Positions 8,649-18,185 of a stretch of DNA of 46,400 nt are shown piece after piece; positions within the stretch are counted from its first letter, which is position 1, and the number at the start of each line of letters is the position of its first letter. The notes under the pieces are model-generated. The model was not told the origin of the DNA. It worked only from the letters and a program-made list of their open reading frames with translations, and did no database searches. The stretch is from Lachnoclostridium sp. GTDB lineage: Bacteria > Bacillota > Clostridia > Lachnospirales > Lachnospiraceae. The translations under genes were made by a program, and so were the position numbers. The stretch covers positions 1 through 46,400 of the forward strand of contig JAETRR010000037.1 in NCBI GenBank assembly GCA_021770065.1, given 5' to 3'.

Positions 8649-10391
8649 ATGCTAAATACACTAAAAAAACACATCGGCGAATTCAAGAAAACAGCAATAT
8701 CAGCTCCTGTTTTCATTGTTGCGGAGGTCATTCTGGAAATGATCATCCCCCTTTTAATGGCCGCCATCATTGACGACGGCCTCGGAACCGGAAATATGAG
8801 TTACGTGGTTAAGGTCGGCCTTATCATGCTGGTCGTATCTTTCGCATCTCTGTTCTGCGGAGCAATGGCTGCCAGGCAGGCATCCATTGCCTCCACCGGC
8901 TTTGCCAGAAATCTGAGGGAAGCCATGTACAGCCAGATACAGGAATTCTCATTTTCCAACATAGACCGTTTTTCTACGGCCGGTCTGGTCACAAGGCTGA
9001 CTACAGACGTAACCAATGTACAGAATGCTTTTCAGATGATTATGCGGATGTTTACCCGGGCGCCTATTACCCTGATCACGGCTATGACCATGTCGTTTCT
9101 TATCAATGCCCGTCTGGCCCTGGTGTTCCTGGGAGCTTTGATATTCTTAGGCTGTGTGATTTTTATCCTTATGGGAAAGGTAGGTCCTTATTTTCGGGAA
9201 ATGTTTGAGAAATATGACGGACTGAACGCCAGTGTACAGGAGAATCTCACCAGTATCCGCGTGGTAAAGGCGTACGTCCGTGAGGACTACGAGACAGAAA
9301 AATTTAAAAAAGCCTCCCATGCTTTGTACCTCTGTGCCATCCGTGCAGAGAAGGTAATGGTAAGCATGATGCCCATAATGCAGTTCACTGTGTATACCTG
9401 TATCATTCTGCTCTCCTGGCTGGGTGCAAAGACCATAGTTGTGGGCGGCATGACCACCGGAAATCTGATGAGCATGTTTACTTACACCATGAATATTCTT
9501 ATGAGCCTGATGATGATCGCCATGGTTACGGTTATGATTTCTATGGCAAAATCTTCTGCCGAGCGTATCTGCGGCGTGCTGGATGAAAAGAGCGATCTCA
9601 CCAGTAAATCCGATGGAATGGCTGAAAAAGAAGTGAAGGACGGTTCCGTCACCTTTGAGGATGTCTGTTTCAGCTACCATGGAGATAAAGAGAACCTCCA
9701 TCTGTCCCACATTAATCTGGAAATTCATTCCGGCGAGACGGTGGGAATTCTGGGCGGCACCGGAAGCGCAAAGTCCACCCTGGTTCAGCTTATCCCCAGG
9801 CTCTATGATGTGACAAGCGGAAGCGTAAAGGTAGGCGGCCTGGATGTACGGGAGTACGATCTGGAAGCACTGCGCAACGAGGTATCCATGGTACTTCAGA
9901 AAAATGTTCTGTTTTCCGGCACCATTAAGGAAAATCTCCGGTGGGGCGATAAAGAGGCTTCGGATGAGGAACTGATCCGCGTCTGTAAGCTGGCCTGCGC
10001 GGATGAATTTATTGAGAAATTTCCCAAGCAGTATGACACTTACATCGAACAGGGCGGCACCAATGTGTCCGGCGGCCAGAAGCAGCGCCTCTGTATTGCC
10101 AGGGCGCTCCTTAAGAAACCTAAGGTGCTGATTCTGGATGACTCCACCAGTGCGGTGGACACTCACACAGACGCCATGATTCGAAAGGCATTCCGGGAGG
10201 AAATACCGGATACTACCAAGCTTATCATTGCACAGAGAGTATCTTCCGTACAGGATGCGGATAAAATTATTGTATTAAATGACGGGCAGATTGACGGTAT
10301 CGGCACACATGAAGAGCTTCTTAACAGCAATGCCATTTACCGGGAAGTTTATGAATCTCAGCAGAAGGGAGGAGACGCGGATGAGCAGTAA
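8649..10391 (+). CDS. ABC exporter half-transporter with degenerate nucleotide site
   Basis: This 580-residue half-transporter has a six-helix exporter domain (about 1-320) and an ATP-binding domain (about 340-580). Walker A reads GGTGSAKST (about 369-377), the signature is VSGGQ (about 471), and Walker B ends LDDSTSAVD, so Asp replaces the usual catalytic Glu. One degenerate site is the hallmark of heterodimeric exporters such as TM287/288 and BmrCD. Its stop overlaps the start of the partner gene, so the two are translationally coupled. The MarR regulator upstream suggests drug or peptide export. The substrate is unknown. Confidence 0.92.
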   Translation: MLNTLKKHIGEFKKTAISAPVFIVAEVILEMIIPLLMAAIIDDGLGTGNMSYVVKVGLIMLVVSFASLFCGAMAARQASIASTGFARNLREAMYSQIQEFSFSNIDRFSTAGLVTRLTTDVTNVQNAFQMIMRMFTRAPITLITAMTMSFLINARLALVFLGALIFLGCVIFILMGKVGPYFREMFEKYDGLNASVQENLTSIRVVKAYVREDYETEKFKKASHALYLCAIRAEKVMVSMMPIMQFTVYTCIILLSWLGAKTIVVGGMTTGNLMSMFTYTMNILMSLMMIAMVTVMISMAKSSAERICGVLDEKSDLTSKSDGMAEKEVKDGSVTFEDVCFSYHGDKENLHLSHINLEIHSGETVGILGGTGSAKSTLVQLIPRLYDVTSGSVKVGGLDVREYDLEALRNEVSMVLQKNVLFSGTIKENLRWGDKEASDEELIRVCKLACADEFIEKFPKQYDTYIEQGGTNVSGGQKQRLCIARALLKKPKVLILDDSTSAVDTHTDAMIRKAFREEIPDTTKLIIAQRVSSVQDADKIIVLNDGQIDGIGTHEELLNSNAIYREVYESQQKGGDADEQ

Positions 10392-12300
10392 ACAGCCAAG
10401 AGGTCCCATGGGCCATGGAAGAGGAATGAAAAAAGGGCCCAAAGCCAAGAATCCGGGCCGTACCTTAAAACGTCTTTTTGATCTGGTCGTAAAGGCTTAC
10501 CCTGTTCACTGTATCTTTGTGGTTGTGGGGATTGTTGTGGGCGTGCTGGCCAATGTACGGGGAAATCTGTTTCTGCAGACTTTGATTGACAGCTATATTA
10601 CGCCTATGATTGGGGCGGATACGCCGGATTTTACGCCTCTTTTGAAGGCGCTGGCTATGATGGCGCTTATTTATCTGACAGGAGCGGCTTCTACCTATCT
10701 CTACAACCGGCTGATGATTACAGTGGCCCAGGGAAGCCTTACAAGAATCCGGAATGAACTGTTTGCCCATATGGAAACACTGTCTATTCCTTACTTTGAT
10801 ACTCACTCCCATGGGGATATTATGAGTATTTACACCAATGATACGGATACGTTAAGGCAGCTTATCAGCCAGAGTATTCCGCAGCTTTTATCTTCCAGCA
10901 TTACCATTGTCAGCGTTTTCATATCCATGCTGAGCTTAAGCCCGCATCTGACTCTTCTGGTTGTGGTTATGATTGTGATTATGACCCAGGTGATTAAGCG
11001 GATCGGAGGAAAGTCCGGTACTTACTTTGTGGCGCAGCAGAAGGATCTGGGAGCGGTCAATGGGTATATTGAGGAAATGATGGAGGGCCAGAAGGTGGTA
11101 AAGGTCTTCTGCCACGAGGAGGAGGCCAAACGGAAATTCAAAGAACTCAATGATCAGCTGTTTGAAAGCGCAAGCAACGCCAATATTTACGCCAGCATTC
11201 TGATGCCCATTATGGCCAATATCGGAAATATCAGCTATGTGCTGACTACAATGGTGGGTGCGCTTCTGGCAATCGGCGGTGTAGGCGGCCTTACTCTGGG
11301 CGGTCTGGCCTCGTTCCTGCAGCTTAACCGGAGCTTTACCCAGCCCATTACTCAAGTGGCACAGCAGTTTAACTCTATTATTATGGCCCTGGCAGGTGCG
11401 GAGCGTATCTTTGAACTGATGGATGAACCTTCCGAGCAGGACAACGGCTATGTGACCCTGGTGAACGCCCGTTATGAAAATGGGGAGCTTGTGGAGGTTC
11501 CCGAGCGTACCGGTGTCTGGGCATGGAAGCATCCCCACCATGACGGAACCCTTACCTACACAGAGGTAAAGGGGGATGTAGTTTTGGACGGAGTGGATTT
11601 TGGTTATACGGAAGAGAAAATGGTGCTTCATGATATTAAGCTGTTTGCGAAGCCCGGCCAGAAGGTGGCATTTGTTGGGGCGACGGGAGCAGGGAAGACG
11701 ACCATTACCAATCTGATCAACCGTTTTTATGATATCCAGGATGGGAAAATCCGCTATGACGGGATCAATATTAATAAAATTAAGAAATCCGATCTGCGCC
11801 GTTCTCTGGGAATGGTACTGCAGGACAGCCATTTGTTTACGGGAACCGTAGCTGATAATATCCGCTATGGAAAGCTGGATGCTACGGACACGGAGGTGAA
11901 AGGTGCGGCTATGCTGGCCGGAGCGGATACCTTTATCCGCCATCTGCCGCAGGGTTATGATACCATGCTCTCCGGTGACGGTTCTAATCTTTCCCAGGGG
12001 CAGCGTCAGCTTCTGACTATTGCACGGGCGGCGATTGCGGATCCGCCGGTATTGATTCTGGATGAAGCCACCTCCAGCATTGATACGAGAACGGAGGCCA
12101 TTGTTCAGAGGGGCATGGACAGTCTTATGGCGGGAAGAACCGTATTTGTTATTGCCCACAGGCTTTCCACCGTACAGAATTCCGATGTGATTATGGTACT
12201 GGAACAGGGACGGATTATTGAGCGGGGGAATCATGAAGATCTCATTGCAGAGAAAGGGAAGTATTATCAGCTTTACACAGGGGCTTTTGAATTGTCTTAA
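10381..12300 (+). CDS. ABC exporter half-transporter, catalytically competent partner
   Basis: This 639-residue half-transporter starts at ATG 10381, behind GGAGGA and 10 bp inside the preceding gene. A basic Gly/Lys-rich N-terminus (about 1-30) precedes the six-helix domain (about 40-350). Walker A is GATGAGKT (about 433), the signature is LSQGQ (about 536) and Walker B is LDEATSSID with a catalytic Glu (about 560). A longer linker (about 355-400) sits between the domains, as in BmrD/TM288-type subunits. It forms the active half of a heterodimeric exporter with the upstream protein. The 100 bp before the next gene has only a weak AT-rich hairpin. Confidence 0.92.
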   Translation: MSSKQPRGPMGHGRGMKKGPKAKNPGRTLKRLFDLVVKAYPVHCIFVVVGIVVGVLANVRGNLFLQTLIDSYITPMIGADTPDFTPLLKALAMMALIYLTGAASTYLYNRLMITVAQGSLTRIRNELFAHMETLSIPYFDTHSHGDIMSIYTNDTDTLRQLISQSIPQLLSSSITIVSVFISMLSLSPHLTLLVVVMIVIMTQVIKRIGGKSGTYFVAQQKDLGAVNGYIEEMMEGQKVVKVFCHEEEAKRKFKELNDQLFESASNANIYASILMPIMANIGNISYVLTTMVGALLAIGGVGGLTLGGLASFLQLNRSFTQPITQVAQQFNSIIMALAGAERIFELMDEPSEQDNGYVTLVNARYENGELVEVPERTGVWAWKHPHHDGTLTYTEVKGDVVLDGVDFGYTEEKMVLHDIKLFAKPGQKVAFVGATGAGKTTITNLINRFYDIQDGKIRYDGININKIKKSDLRRSLGMVLQDSHLFTGTVADNIRYGKLDATDTEVKGAAMLAGADTFIRHLPQGYDTMLSGDGSNLSQGQRQLLTIARAAIADPPVLILDEATSSIDTRTEAIVQRGMDSLMAGRTVFVIAHRLSTVQNSDVIMVLEQGRIIERGNHEDLIAEKGKYYQLYTGAFELS

Positions 12301-12400
12301 AAATTCAAAAAATTACAGGAAAACATTTTCCGGTTTTCTGAATAAAAGTCACGCAAATGGCTCATAATGGTAGCAAAGAGCAAGAAAGGAGACTTTTATT

Positions 12401-12817
12401 ATGAAAATGTTCAGAAAGTACACGGCCGGAGCGCTGCTTCTGGTGCTGATTCTGGTGACAGCGGCCTGTGGAAATTCCGACAACAATGCTACGGATACAC
12501 CGGGTAATGGAACGACGAATGAGGGAACGACGAACGGAACTACAAATGGAACCAACGGAACTACCAACGGAACCACCAATGGCACTACGAATGGGACTAC
12601 CAATGGTACTACGGACGGAACGACCAACGGGACTACGAATGGTGATACGACCAATGGTACGAATGGTGACGGAGTCATGGATGATCTGGGCAATGATATT
12701 GTGAACGGCGTGGATGATGTTGTAAATGGTGCCGAGGATGTGGTGGATGATGTGACCGGGAACGGGAATACGACTACCAATGGCGGTACAAATAATGGAA
12801 CTACGGCGAATCCGTAA
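12401..12817 (+). CDS. Small lipoprotein with Asn-Gly-Thr-Thr repeats
   Basis: This 138-residue protein starts with a lipoprotein-type signal (basic start, hydrophobic LLLVLILVTAAC) with the likely lipidated Cys near residue 23; the -3 position is Thr, so the lipobox is not perfect. About residues 35-80 are tandem tetrapeptides of the TTNG type, encoded by imperfect 12-nt repeats. The rest is acidic (DDLGNDIVNGVDDVVNGAEDVVDDV) and ends in another Asn/Thr/Gly tract. It is probably an extracellular, membrane-anchored, disordered protein. Repeat number may vary between strains through slippage. No specific function can be assigned. Confidence 0.7.
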   Translation: MKMFRKYTAGALLLVLILVTAACGNSDNNATDTPGNGTTNEGTTNGTTNGTNGTTNGTTNGTTNGTTNGTTDGTTNGTTNGDTTNGTNGDGVMDDLGNDIVNGVDDVVNGAEDVVDDVTGNGNTTTNGGTNNGTTANP

Positions 12818-12840
12818 TTGAAATGGATAAGAGTTTGATT

Positions 12841-12877
12841 CCGGCGGAAGGCTTTTGGGCTTTCCGCTGGATGTTTT
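12841..12877 (+). terminator. Probable rho-independent terminator after the lipoprotein gene
   Basis: The stem CCGGCGGAAGG pairs with CTTTCCGCTGG across a short loop and is followed by ATGTTTTT. It lies 24 bp after the lipoprotein stop. Confidence 0.6.
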
Positions 12878-12888
12878 TGAAGGTGGAC

Positions 12889-13099
12889 GGGTCTGCCGCG
12901 AAATAAGCCGTCAGACTTTTCCATATCAGTGTTCGGACGGTTCACGTACACTCCGTCTGCTCTGAACGTACATTGTCCGGATATGGAGCTTATGGCTGTT
13001 TGTTTCTCGGACAATGTTCGTTCATATCATACAGAGTGTTCGTGAACAGCCGGACACTCGATATTGGAAAAGTCTGACGGTTTATTTCGCGGCAGACCC
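12889..13099. repeat. 211-bp imperfect palindrome (long hairpin)
   Basis: The ends pair perfectly over 18 bp (12889-12906 with 13082-13099). Most of the rest also pairs with scattered mismatches, for example CGTCAGACTTTTCC against GGAAAAGTCTGACG, and ACATTGTCCG against CGGACAATGT near the centre. Only about 30 nt form the loop. It sits alone between the lipoprotein terminator and the asnS promoter. It could be a MITE-like non-coding element or a structured RNA. It carries no ORF worth calling. Confidence 0.85.
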
Positions 13100-13144
13100 T
13101 GGTTGTGGTGGTTGGGGTTTATTTAAAAATACATAAATGCCAGG

Positions 13145-13173
13145 TTGCAGGTGGTAAAAAAATGAGTTATACT
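13145..13173 (+). promoter_or_regulatory. Candidate sigma-A promoter of asnS
   Basis: TTGCAG at 13145-13150 and TATACT at 13168-13173 are separated by 17 bp. The start codon is 76 bp after the -10 box. I looked for a T-box leader (AGGGTGG-type antiterminator core) and saw none in the short leader. Confidence 0.5.
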
Positions 13174-13248
13174 ATCGTAAGTGGTAAAAAATGCAAAGCA
13201 TTGTGTAGTTCTGCATGATAAAAATATTGTACAGAGGGGATAGAGACT

Positions 13249-14640
13249 ATGAACTTTATTACGGTAAAAGAACTGTATAAGAACAGTGAGGCTTATCTGG
13301 ACAAGACCGTTGAGGCTGTGGGCTGGGTGAGAAGTAACCGGGGGTCTAAGGCTTTTGGGTTTCTGGTGATTAATGACGGGACTTATTTTAATACGCTTCA
13401 GGTGGTTTACCATGATTCGATGGAGAATTTTGCGGAGATCTCCAAGCTGAATGTGGGGGCGGCGGTCATTGTGAAGGGTAAACTGGTGGCTACGCCGGAG
13501 GCGAAGCAGCCTTTTGAGATTCAGGCGGATTCGGTGGCGGTGGAAGGTGATTCTGCGCCGGATTATCCTCTGCAGAAGAAGAGACATTCGTTTGAGTATC
13601 TGAGGACGATCTCTCATCTGCGGCCGAGGACGAATACGTTCCAGGCGGTATTTCGGGTGAGATCGCTGGTCGCTTATGCGATTCACCGGTTTTTCCAGGA
13701 GCAGGGCTTTGTGTACGTGCATACGCCGCTGATCACGGGGAGCGACTGTGAGGGCGCCGGGGAGATGTTCCGGGTGACGACCCTTGATCCGAAGAACCCG
13801 CCTTTGACGGATGAGGGGGCTGTGGATTACGGTCAGGATTTCTTTGGGAAGGAGACGAATCTGACGGTGAGCGGCCAGCTCAACGGTGAGACGTATGCCT
13901 GTGCTTTTCGGAATATTTATACGTTCGGGCCGACCTTCCGGGCGGAGAATTCCAATACGACCCGGCATGCGGCGGAGTTCTGGATGATTGAGCCGGAGAT
14001 GGCTTTTGCGGATCTTGATGATAATATGGAGATTGCGGAGGCTATGCTGAAATATGTGATTCAGTATGTGCTTGACGAGGCTCCGGAGGAGATGAATTTC
14101 TTTAATCAGTTTGTGGATAAGGGACTCTTGGATCGGCTGAAGGGTGTGCTGAATTCGGAATTCGGTCATGTGACTTACACGGAGGCTGTTGAGATTCTGG
14201 AGAAGAATAACGATAAGTTTGATTATAAGGTGAGCTGGGGCTGTGATCTGCAGACGGAGCATGAGCGGTATCTGACGGAAGAAGTGTTCAAACGGCCGGT
14301 GTTTGTGACGGATTATCCGAAGGAGATTAAGGCTTTTTATATGAAGCAGAATGAGGACGGGAAAACTGTGGCGGCTATGGACTGTCTGGTTCCCGGGATT
14401 GGAGAGATCATTGGAGGAAGCCAGAGAGAGGATGATTATGAGAAGCTTGTGACCAGGATGAGGGAGCTTGGGCTTAAGGAGGAGGATTACGGATTCTATC
14501 TGGATCTCAGAAAATACGGATCCGTGCGTCATTCCGGGTTTGGGCTTGGGTTTGAGCGCTGCGTGATGTATCTGACAGGGATGGCGAATATCCGGGATGT
14601 GATTCCGTTCCCGCGGACGGTGAATAACTGCGAATTATAA
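13249..14640 (+). CDS. asnS: Asparaginyl-tRNA synthetase
   Basis: This 463-residue protein is a full-length class IIb aminoacyl-tRNA synthetase that charges tRNA-Asn with asparagine in the cytoplasm. An N-terminal OB-fold (about 1-105, containing [21 protein letters not shown]) recognises the anticodon. The catalytic core follows, with motif 2 around [22 protein letters not shown] (about 224-246) and motif 3 [15 protein letters not shown] near the end. The [22 protein letters not shown] segment is characteristic of AsnRS. It has its own promoter and terminator, so it is probably monocistronic. This is the clearest housekeeping gene of the window. Confidence 0.97.
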   Translation: MNFITVKELYKNSEAYLDKTVEAVGWVRSNRGSKAFGFLVINDGTYFNTLQVVYHDSMENFAEISKLNVGAAVIVKGKLVATPEAKQPFEIQADSVAVEGDSAPDYPLQKKRHSFEYLRTISHLRPRTNTFQAVFRVRSLVAYAIHRFFQEQGFVYVHTPLITGSDCEGAGEMFRVTTLDPKNPPLTDEGAVDYGQDFFGKETNLTVSGQLNGETYACAFRNIYTFGPTFRAENSNTTRHAAEFWMIEPEMAFADLDDNMEIAEAMLKYVIQYVLDEAPEEMNFFNQFVDKGLLDRLKGVLNSEFGHVTYTEAVEILEKNNDKFDYKVSWGCDLQTEHERYLTEEVFKRPVFVTDYPKEIKAFYMKQNEDGKTVAAMDCLVPGIGEIIGGSQREDDYEKLVTRMRELGLKEEDYGFYLDLRKYGSVRHSGFGLGFERCVMYLTGMANIRDVIPFPRTVNNCEL

Positions 14641-14650
14641 AATGCGATTG

Positions 14651-14703
14651 AGCTGCTGCAAGGTAGAAAGGCGGATTTTCCGTATCGTTGCGGCAGCTTT
14701 TTC
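14651..14703 (+). terminator. Rho-independent terminator of asnS
   Basis: AGCTGCTGCAA (14651-14661) pairs with TTGCGGCAGCT (14688-14698) with one G-U pair, followed by a T run. Confidence 0.8.
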
Positions 14704-14743
14704 TTTGTGATATTTTGAAAGGAAGAGAGCTTTTTGAAAAGGG

Positions 14744-16015
14744 ATGGAAGAATTAAATGAGGAAGAGTTTCAAACAGAATATGAGATTGTAGATTTGATA
14801 CGAATGCGGCTTTATCAAAAGAGACACGGGCTGGCTGCCGTGCTGGGAGCTGTTGAGATAAGGGTTGCGGACAGAGACGGTGTGTTCGAGACAGACGGAA
14901 AATCTATGTATCTGGACAGGAACCGGATCCGGAAGACTTTCCTGGAGGGGAGCGGGCGTCTCTGTCTGGAATTGCTGCATATGCTTTGTCACTGCCTTCT
15001 GGGACATGTGTCTGCCGGAAACCGGAATGCAGGAGACGAAGGGCAGTATAGGCAGGCGCAGCTTGATCTGGAAGCCTGGATTCTGGCAGAACGGATCTGG
15101 GGAGAGGAGCTTCCTTTTTTAGAGGAGGCAGAGGAATATCCGGAAAAGCAGGCCGGACTTTTGTATGTGGACAGCCATGAAAACTGGCTGAAAAATACGC
15201 AGCAGGATCGTCTGAAGCGGGCTTTTGGCGAGAATGGAGATCGTGGGGAGGGTTTGGAAGGGAGCCTGTCCGGACATCTTTGGGACCTTTCGGACTGGTG
15301 GCTGCGGCAGGGGGAAGTGTTGAGACGGGAATGTGTTTTGAAGCAGAGGAAGGCGGGGACGGCAAGGAGAAACAGGGTAAGCAGGCAGCTGGTTCCGGCT
15401 TCGGGGCATCGGGGAGATTACAGGGCAATTCTTCAAAGCTTTTCTTCTTTTCGGGAGGAAAGCGGGGGAAATCCGGAGGAGTTTCAGTATGCATGGTATC
15501 TGTACGGTCTGGAACATTATGGAAATATGCCTTTGATAGAGCCGCTAGAATACAGGGAGGGGCGGAAAATCAGTGTTCTGGTGATTGTGATTGACACATC
15601 CGGATCCTGTGAGCGTGATTTGGTGCGGATTTTTCTTGAGGAGACAAAGGGAATTCTGGAGCAGGATCAGCTTTTCTTCCGGCAGTTCTGTCTTCATGTG
15701 ATTCAGTGCGATAATCAGATTCAGAGGGATGACAGGATTGAAAACCGGGAGGAATTTGAGAAGTATCTGGAGCAGCTGGAGATCCGGGGAGGCGGCGGAA
15801 CGGATTTTTCTCCGGCTTTTCGGCATGTTGAGAAGCTTCGGGCGCAGGGAGAGCTTCGGGATTTGAGGGGAATGCTGTATTTTACGGACGGCAGCGGTCT
15901 GTATCCTAAGGAGGAGCCGGACTATGCGGTCTGGTTTGTAATGATTGAGGGAAGTTACGATGCCATAGATATGCCGGATTGGATTCACCGGCTGATTCTG
16001 AAGGCGGTAATATAA
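14744..16015 (+). CDS. DUF2201/VWA-like metallopeptidase-type protein
   Basis: This 423-residue protein resembles the DUF2201 family: an N-terminal zincin-like half and a C-terminal von Willebrand A-like half. The putative metal site reads HMLCHCLLGH (about residues 78-87); the usual HExxH glutamate is replaced, so peptidase activity is doubtful. The VWA-like half starts at VIVIDTSGSCERD (about 283-295), a MIDAS-type motif. The gene lies 34 bp before a MoxR-like AAA+ ATPase, the usual partner of such proteins. Such pairs act as chaperones that insert metals or remodel complexes. The target here is not evident. Confidence 0.75.
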   Translation: MEELNEEEFQTEYEIVDLIRMRLYQKRHGLAAVLGAVEIRVADRDGVFETDGKSMYLDRNRIRKTFLEGSGRLCLELLHMLCHCLLGHVSAGNRNAGDEGQYRQAQLDLEAWILAERIWGEELPFLEEAEEYPEKQAGLLYVDSHENWLKNTQQDRLKRAFGENGDRGEGLEGSLSGHLWDLSDWWLRQGEVLRRECVLKQRKAGTARRNRVSRQLVPASGHRGDYRAILQSFSSFREESGGNPEEFQYAWYLYGLEHYGNMPLIEPLEYREGRKISVLVIVIDTSGSCERDLVRIFLEETKGILEQDQLFFRQFCLHVIQCDNQIQRDDRIENREEFEKYLEQLEIRGGGGTDFSPAFRHVEKLRAQGELRDLRGMLYFTDGSGLYPKEEPDYAVWFVMIEGSYDAIDMPDWIHRLILKAVI

Positions 16016-16049
16016 AAACGGGCAGTGAGTACAGAGGAGTGTTCAGCTT

Positions 16050-17531
16050 ATGAATATACAGGAAGCAAAGGAAGAGATTAAGAAAACAGTGAAGGCTTAT
16101 ACGGCCAGGACGGAGGCAGGGACTTTTCGGATTCCGGTAAAGCGCCAGCGTCCTGTGCTGCTGATCGGGCCGCCGGGAATCGGGAAGACGGCTATTATGG
16201 AGCAGATTGCGAGAGAGTGCGGTTTGGGACTGGTGTCTTATACTATGACACATCATACGCGCCAGAGTGCTATCGGGCTTCCGGTGTTAGAACAGAGGGA
16301 ATTTTCAGGGGAGACGTATACGATTACGGCCTATACCATGAGTGAGATTATTGCCTCTGTCTATGAGCAGATGGAGCAGAGCGGCATCCGGGAGGGGATT
16401 CTTTTTCTGGATGAGATCAACTGTGTATCCGAGACTCTGATGCCTGCTATGCTGCAGTTTCTTCAATATAAGACCTTTGGGAGCCATCATCTGCCGGAAG
16501 GATGGGTGATTGTGGCGGCAGGAAACCCTTCGGCTTACAACCGGGCTGTACGGGACTTTGATACGGTTACTCTGGATCGGGTGAAACGGATGGAAGTGGA
16601 GCCGGATCTGGAGGTGTGGAAGCGCTATGCACTGCGGCAGGGCCTGCATCCGGCAGTCCTTTCCTTTCTGGAGCTTAAGCCGGAGTGCTTTTATGTGATG
16701 GAAGCAGGCAGGAACGGGTTTGTGACGGGAAGAGGCTGGGAGGATTTGTCGGAAATGCTGTTTACGCTGGAGGAACTTAAGCTTCCGGTGGAGGAGGTTT
16801 TGTTTGAACAGTATCTGCAGGAGGAAGAGACGGCCCGGGCCTTTGCTTTTTATTACCGGCTTTATGAAAAATGGAGCGGGCAGCTTCGGCCGGAGCGTAT
16901 TTTGCAGGGAGAATACAGGGCAGAGGGGCAGGAGGAATATCGGGAACTGCCAAAGCTTCCCTTTGATGAAAGGCTGTGTATTGTCTGGCTTCTGCTTCAA
17001 AGGCTTTCTCATATGGCGGAGACTTTGGAGGAGCAGGAAAAGGTGACAAAAAGCCTGGAATATTTTATAGGAGGATTGAAGAGGAATAAAGAATGCAGAG
17101 GAGAGGCTTTGACAAAGGCCTGTATGGAGGGGCTGGAGCGCCGGAAAAAGGGAATGCAGGTGAAAAAGGAGTGCGGCCTTCTGCCGTCTTCCGAAGAGGA
17201 ACGGGAGAAAAAGCTGTTTGAAGTGATAAGGAACTGCATGGAGCAGGTCAGACATGGCCGGGATATCCGGATGTTTGAGAGCAGGCTGGAGGAAGAGCAG
17301 GAAAAGGCCGGAGTGCAGAGGGAGGAGCTTACAAAAGCGCTTGGGAATGTGACCGGCTTCGTAAAGGAAAGCTTTGGGACGGGGCAGGAATTGATTGTGC
17401 TCCTGACCGGTATCCTGGAGCATCCGGGGACAGGACGGGTGATGCGGGAGGAACTTTCGGAGGAATATCGGGATGCAGCGGCATTTTTAAATACGGATGC
17501 TAAGGAGGAGGCGCTGAAACGAAGGCTTTGA
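16050..17531 (+). CDS. MoxR-type AAA+ ATPase
   Basis: This 493-residue protein has an AAA+ core in its first 260 residues: Walker A GPPGIGKTA (about 38-46), Walker B ILFLDEINCVS (about 118-128) and a sensor-1 region VIVAAGNPSAYN (about 153-164). The remaining 230 residues are helical and Glu/Lys-rich. It is the ATPase partner of the DUF2201/VWA-like protein just upstream. It is separated from the injection cluster by several unrelated genes, so I do not treat it as that system's motor. Confidence 0.85.
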   Translation: MNIQEAKEEIKKTVKAYTARTEAGTFRIPVKRQRPVLLIGPPGIGKTAIMEQIARECGLGLVSYTMTHHTRQSAIGLPVLEQREFSGETYTITAYTMSEIIASVYEQMEQSGIREGILFLDEINCVSETLMPAMLQFLQYKTFGSHHLPEGWVIVAAGNPSAYNRAVRDFDTVTLDRVKRMEVEPDLEVWKRYALRQGLHPAVLSFLELKPECFYVMEAGRNGFVTGRGWEDLSEMLFTLEELKLPVEEVLFEQYLQEEETARAFAFYYRLYEKWSGQLRPERILQGEYRAEGQEEYRELPKLPFDERLCIVWLLLQRLSHMAETLEEQEKVTKSLEYFIGGLKRNKECRGEALTKACMEGLERRKKGMQVKKECGLLPSSEEEREKKLFEVIRNCMEQVRHGRDIRMFESRLEEEQEKAGVQREELTKALGNVTGFVKESFGTGQELIVLLTGILEHPGTGRVMREELSEEYRDAAAFLNTDAKEEALKRRL

Positions 17532-17571
17532 TTTCAAATTTTTGGTTCAAATTTCATCCCCACAGGGCGGA

Positions 17572-17600
17572 TTGTTTTTCTGTTTTCCTTATGGTACAAT
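17572..17600 (+). promoter_or_regulatory. Promoter of the CsoR-type gene
   Basis: TTGTTT at 17572-17577 and TACAAT at 17595-17600 are 17 bp apart. Transcription would begin near 17607, which rules out in-frame starts upstream of it and supports ATG 17650. Confidence 0.55.
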
Positions 17601-17649
17601 GTACGCTGAGACAATGAACAGTGCGCAGGAGGAAGAGAGAGTTAAAATT

Positions 17650-18039
17650 ATGAGCGAAAAGCATACACATATTGCAGCAGATGGAACCGTATATGAGCAT
17701 GTGCATGATCATGAGGAGGCTCATGTAAAAGAGCATTTACAGTGTCATACCCAAGGACACAGCCATGCTCATACCCACACTCATCAGAATACGAAAGCTG
17801 TGCTGAACCGCCTCTCCCGGGCCATCGGGCATATGGAGTCGGTGAAGCGCATGGTGGAGGAAGGCCGTGACTGCAGCGAGGTTCTGGTGCAGCTTTCCGC
17901 AGTGAAGGCGGCCATTAATAATACGGCCAAGGTCATTTTGAAGGATCACATTGAGCACTGCCTGGTGGACGCGGTGGAGTGCGGAGATCACGAGGCCATT
18001 GAGGAACTGACAGAGGCCATTGACCGGTTTATGAAGTAG
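17650..18039 (+). CDS. csoR: CsoR/FrmR-family metal-sensing repressor with His-rich tail
   Basis: This 129-residue protein has a His-rich N-terminus (about 17 His in the first 47 residues, including HSHAHTHTH) and a CsoR/RcnR helical core (about 49-129). The Cu(I)-sensing residues of CsoR appear to be kept: Cys in RDCSEVL and the H-x-x-x-C pair in DHIEHCL. The family binds operator DNA as a tetramer and releases it on metal binding. The His tail could add a metal store or widen specificity to nickel or zinc. The start follows from the promoter and from AGGAGG at 17628-17633. No copper ATPase or CopZ gene lies next to it, so its regulon is elsewhere. Confidence 0.85.
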   Translation: MSEKHTHIAADGTVYEHVHDHEEAHVKEHLQCHTQGHSHAHTHTHQNTKAVLNRLSRAIGHMESVKRMVEEGRDCSEVLVQLSAVKAAINNTAKVILKDHIEHCLVDAVECGDHEAIEELTEAIDRFMK

Positions 18040-18185
18040 AAAACAGCAGTAATTGACTGAAAAAATAACAGATTTCTTTGGAATATTTATATAGATATAA
18101 TAACTTTTGAGTCTGAACGGCCATGTGAACAACAACGGTATTTCCGCATATACTATACAGAGAAAATAGGGTATGAGGGATTTTT

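Noticed and set aside
9147..12234. Long minus-strand frames of 339 and 432 codons opposite the ABC genes
   Set aside because: They are shadows of well-conserved ABC transporter frames with clear Walker motifs on the plus strand.
12517..12665. Possible CRISPR-like repeats
   Set aside because: The 12-nt units are in-frame coding repeats without spacers.
12349..13014. Minus-strand frame with Val/Pro repeats
   Set aside because: It is the reverse reading of the Asn-Gly-Thr repeat tract; the plus strand has an RBS and a lipoprotein signal.
13100..13248. T-box riboswitch before asnS
   Set aside because: The leader is short and no antiterminator core or specifier stem is seen.
13123..14532. Minus-strand frame of 469 codons
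   Set aside because: It is antisense to asnS; the product is low-complexity His/Leu/Arg/Ile-rich sequence.
16050..17531. MoxR ATPase as the motor of the injection system
   Set aside because: It is paired with the DUF2201/VWA-like gene and separated from the cluster by terminators and unrelated genes.
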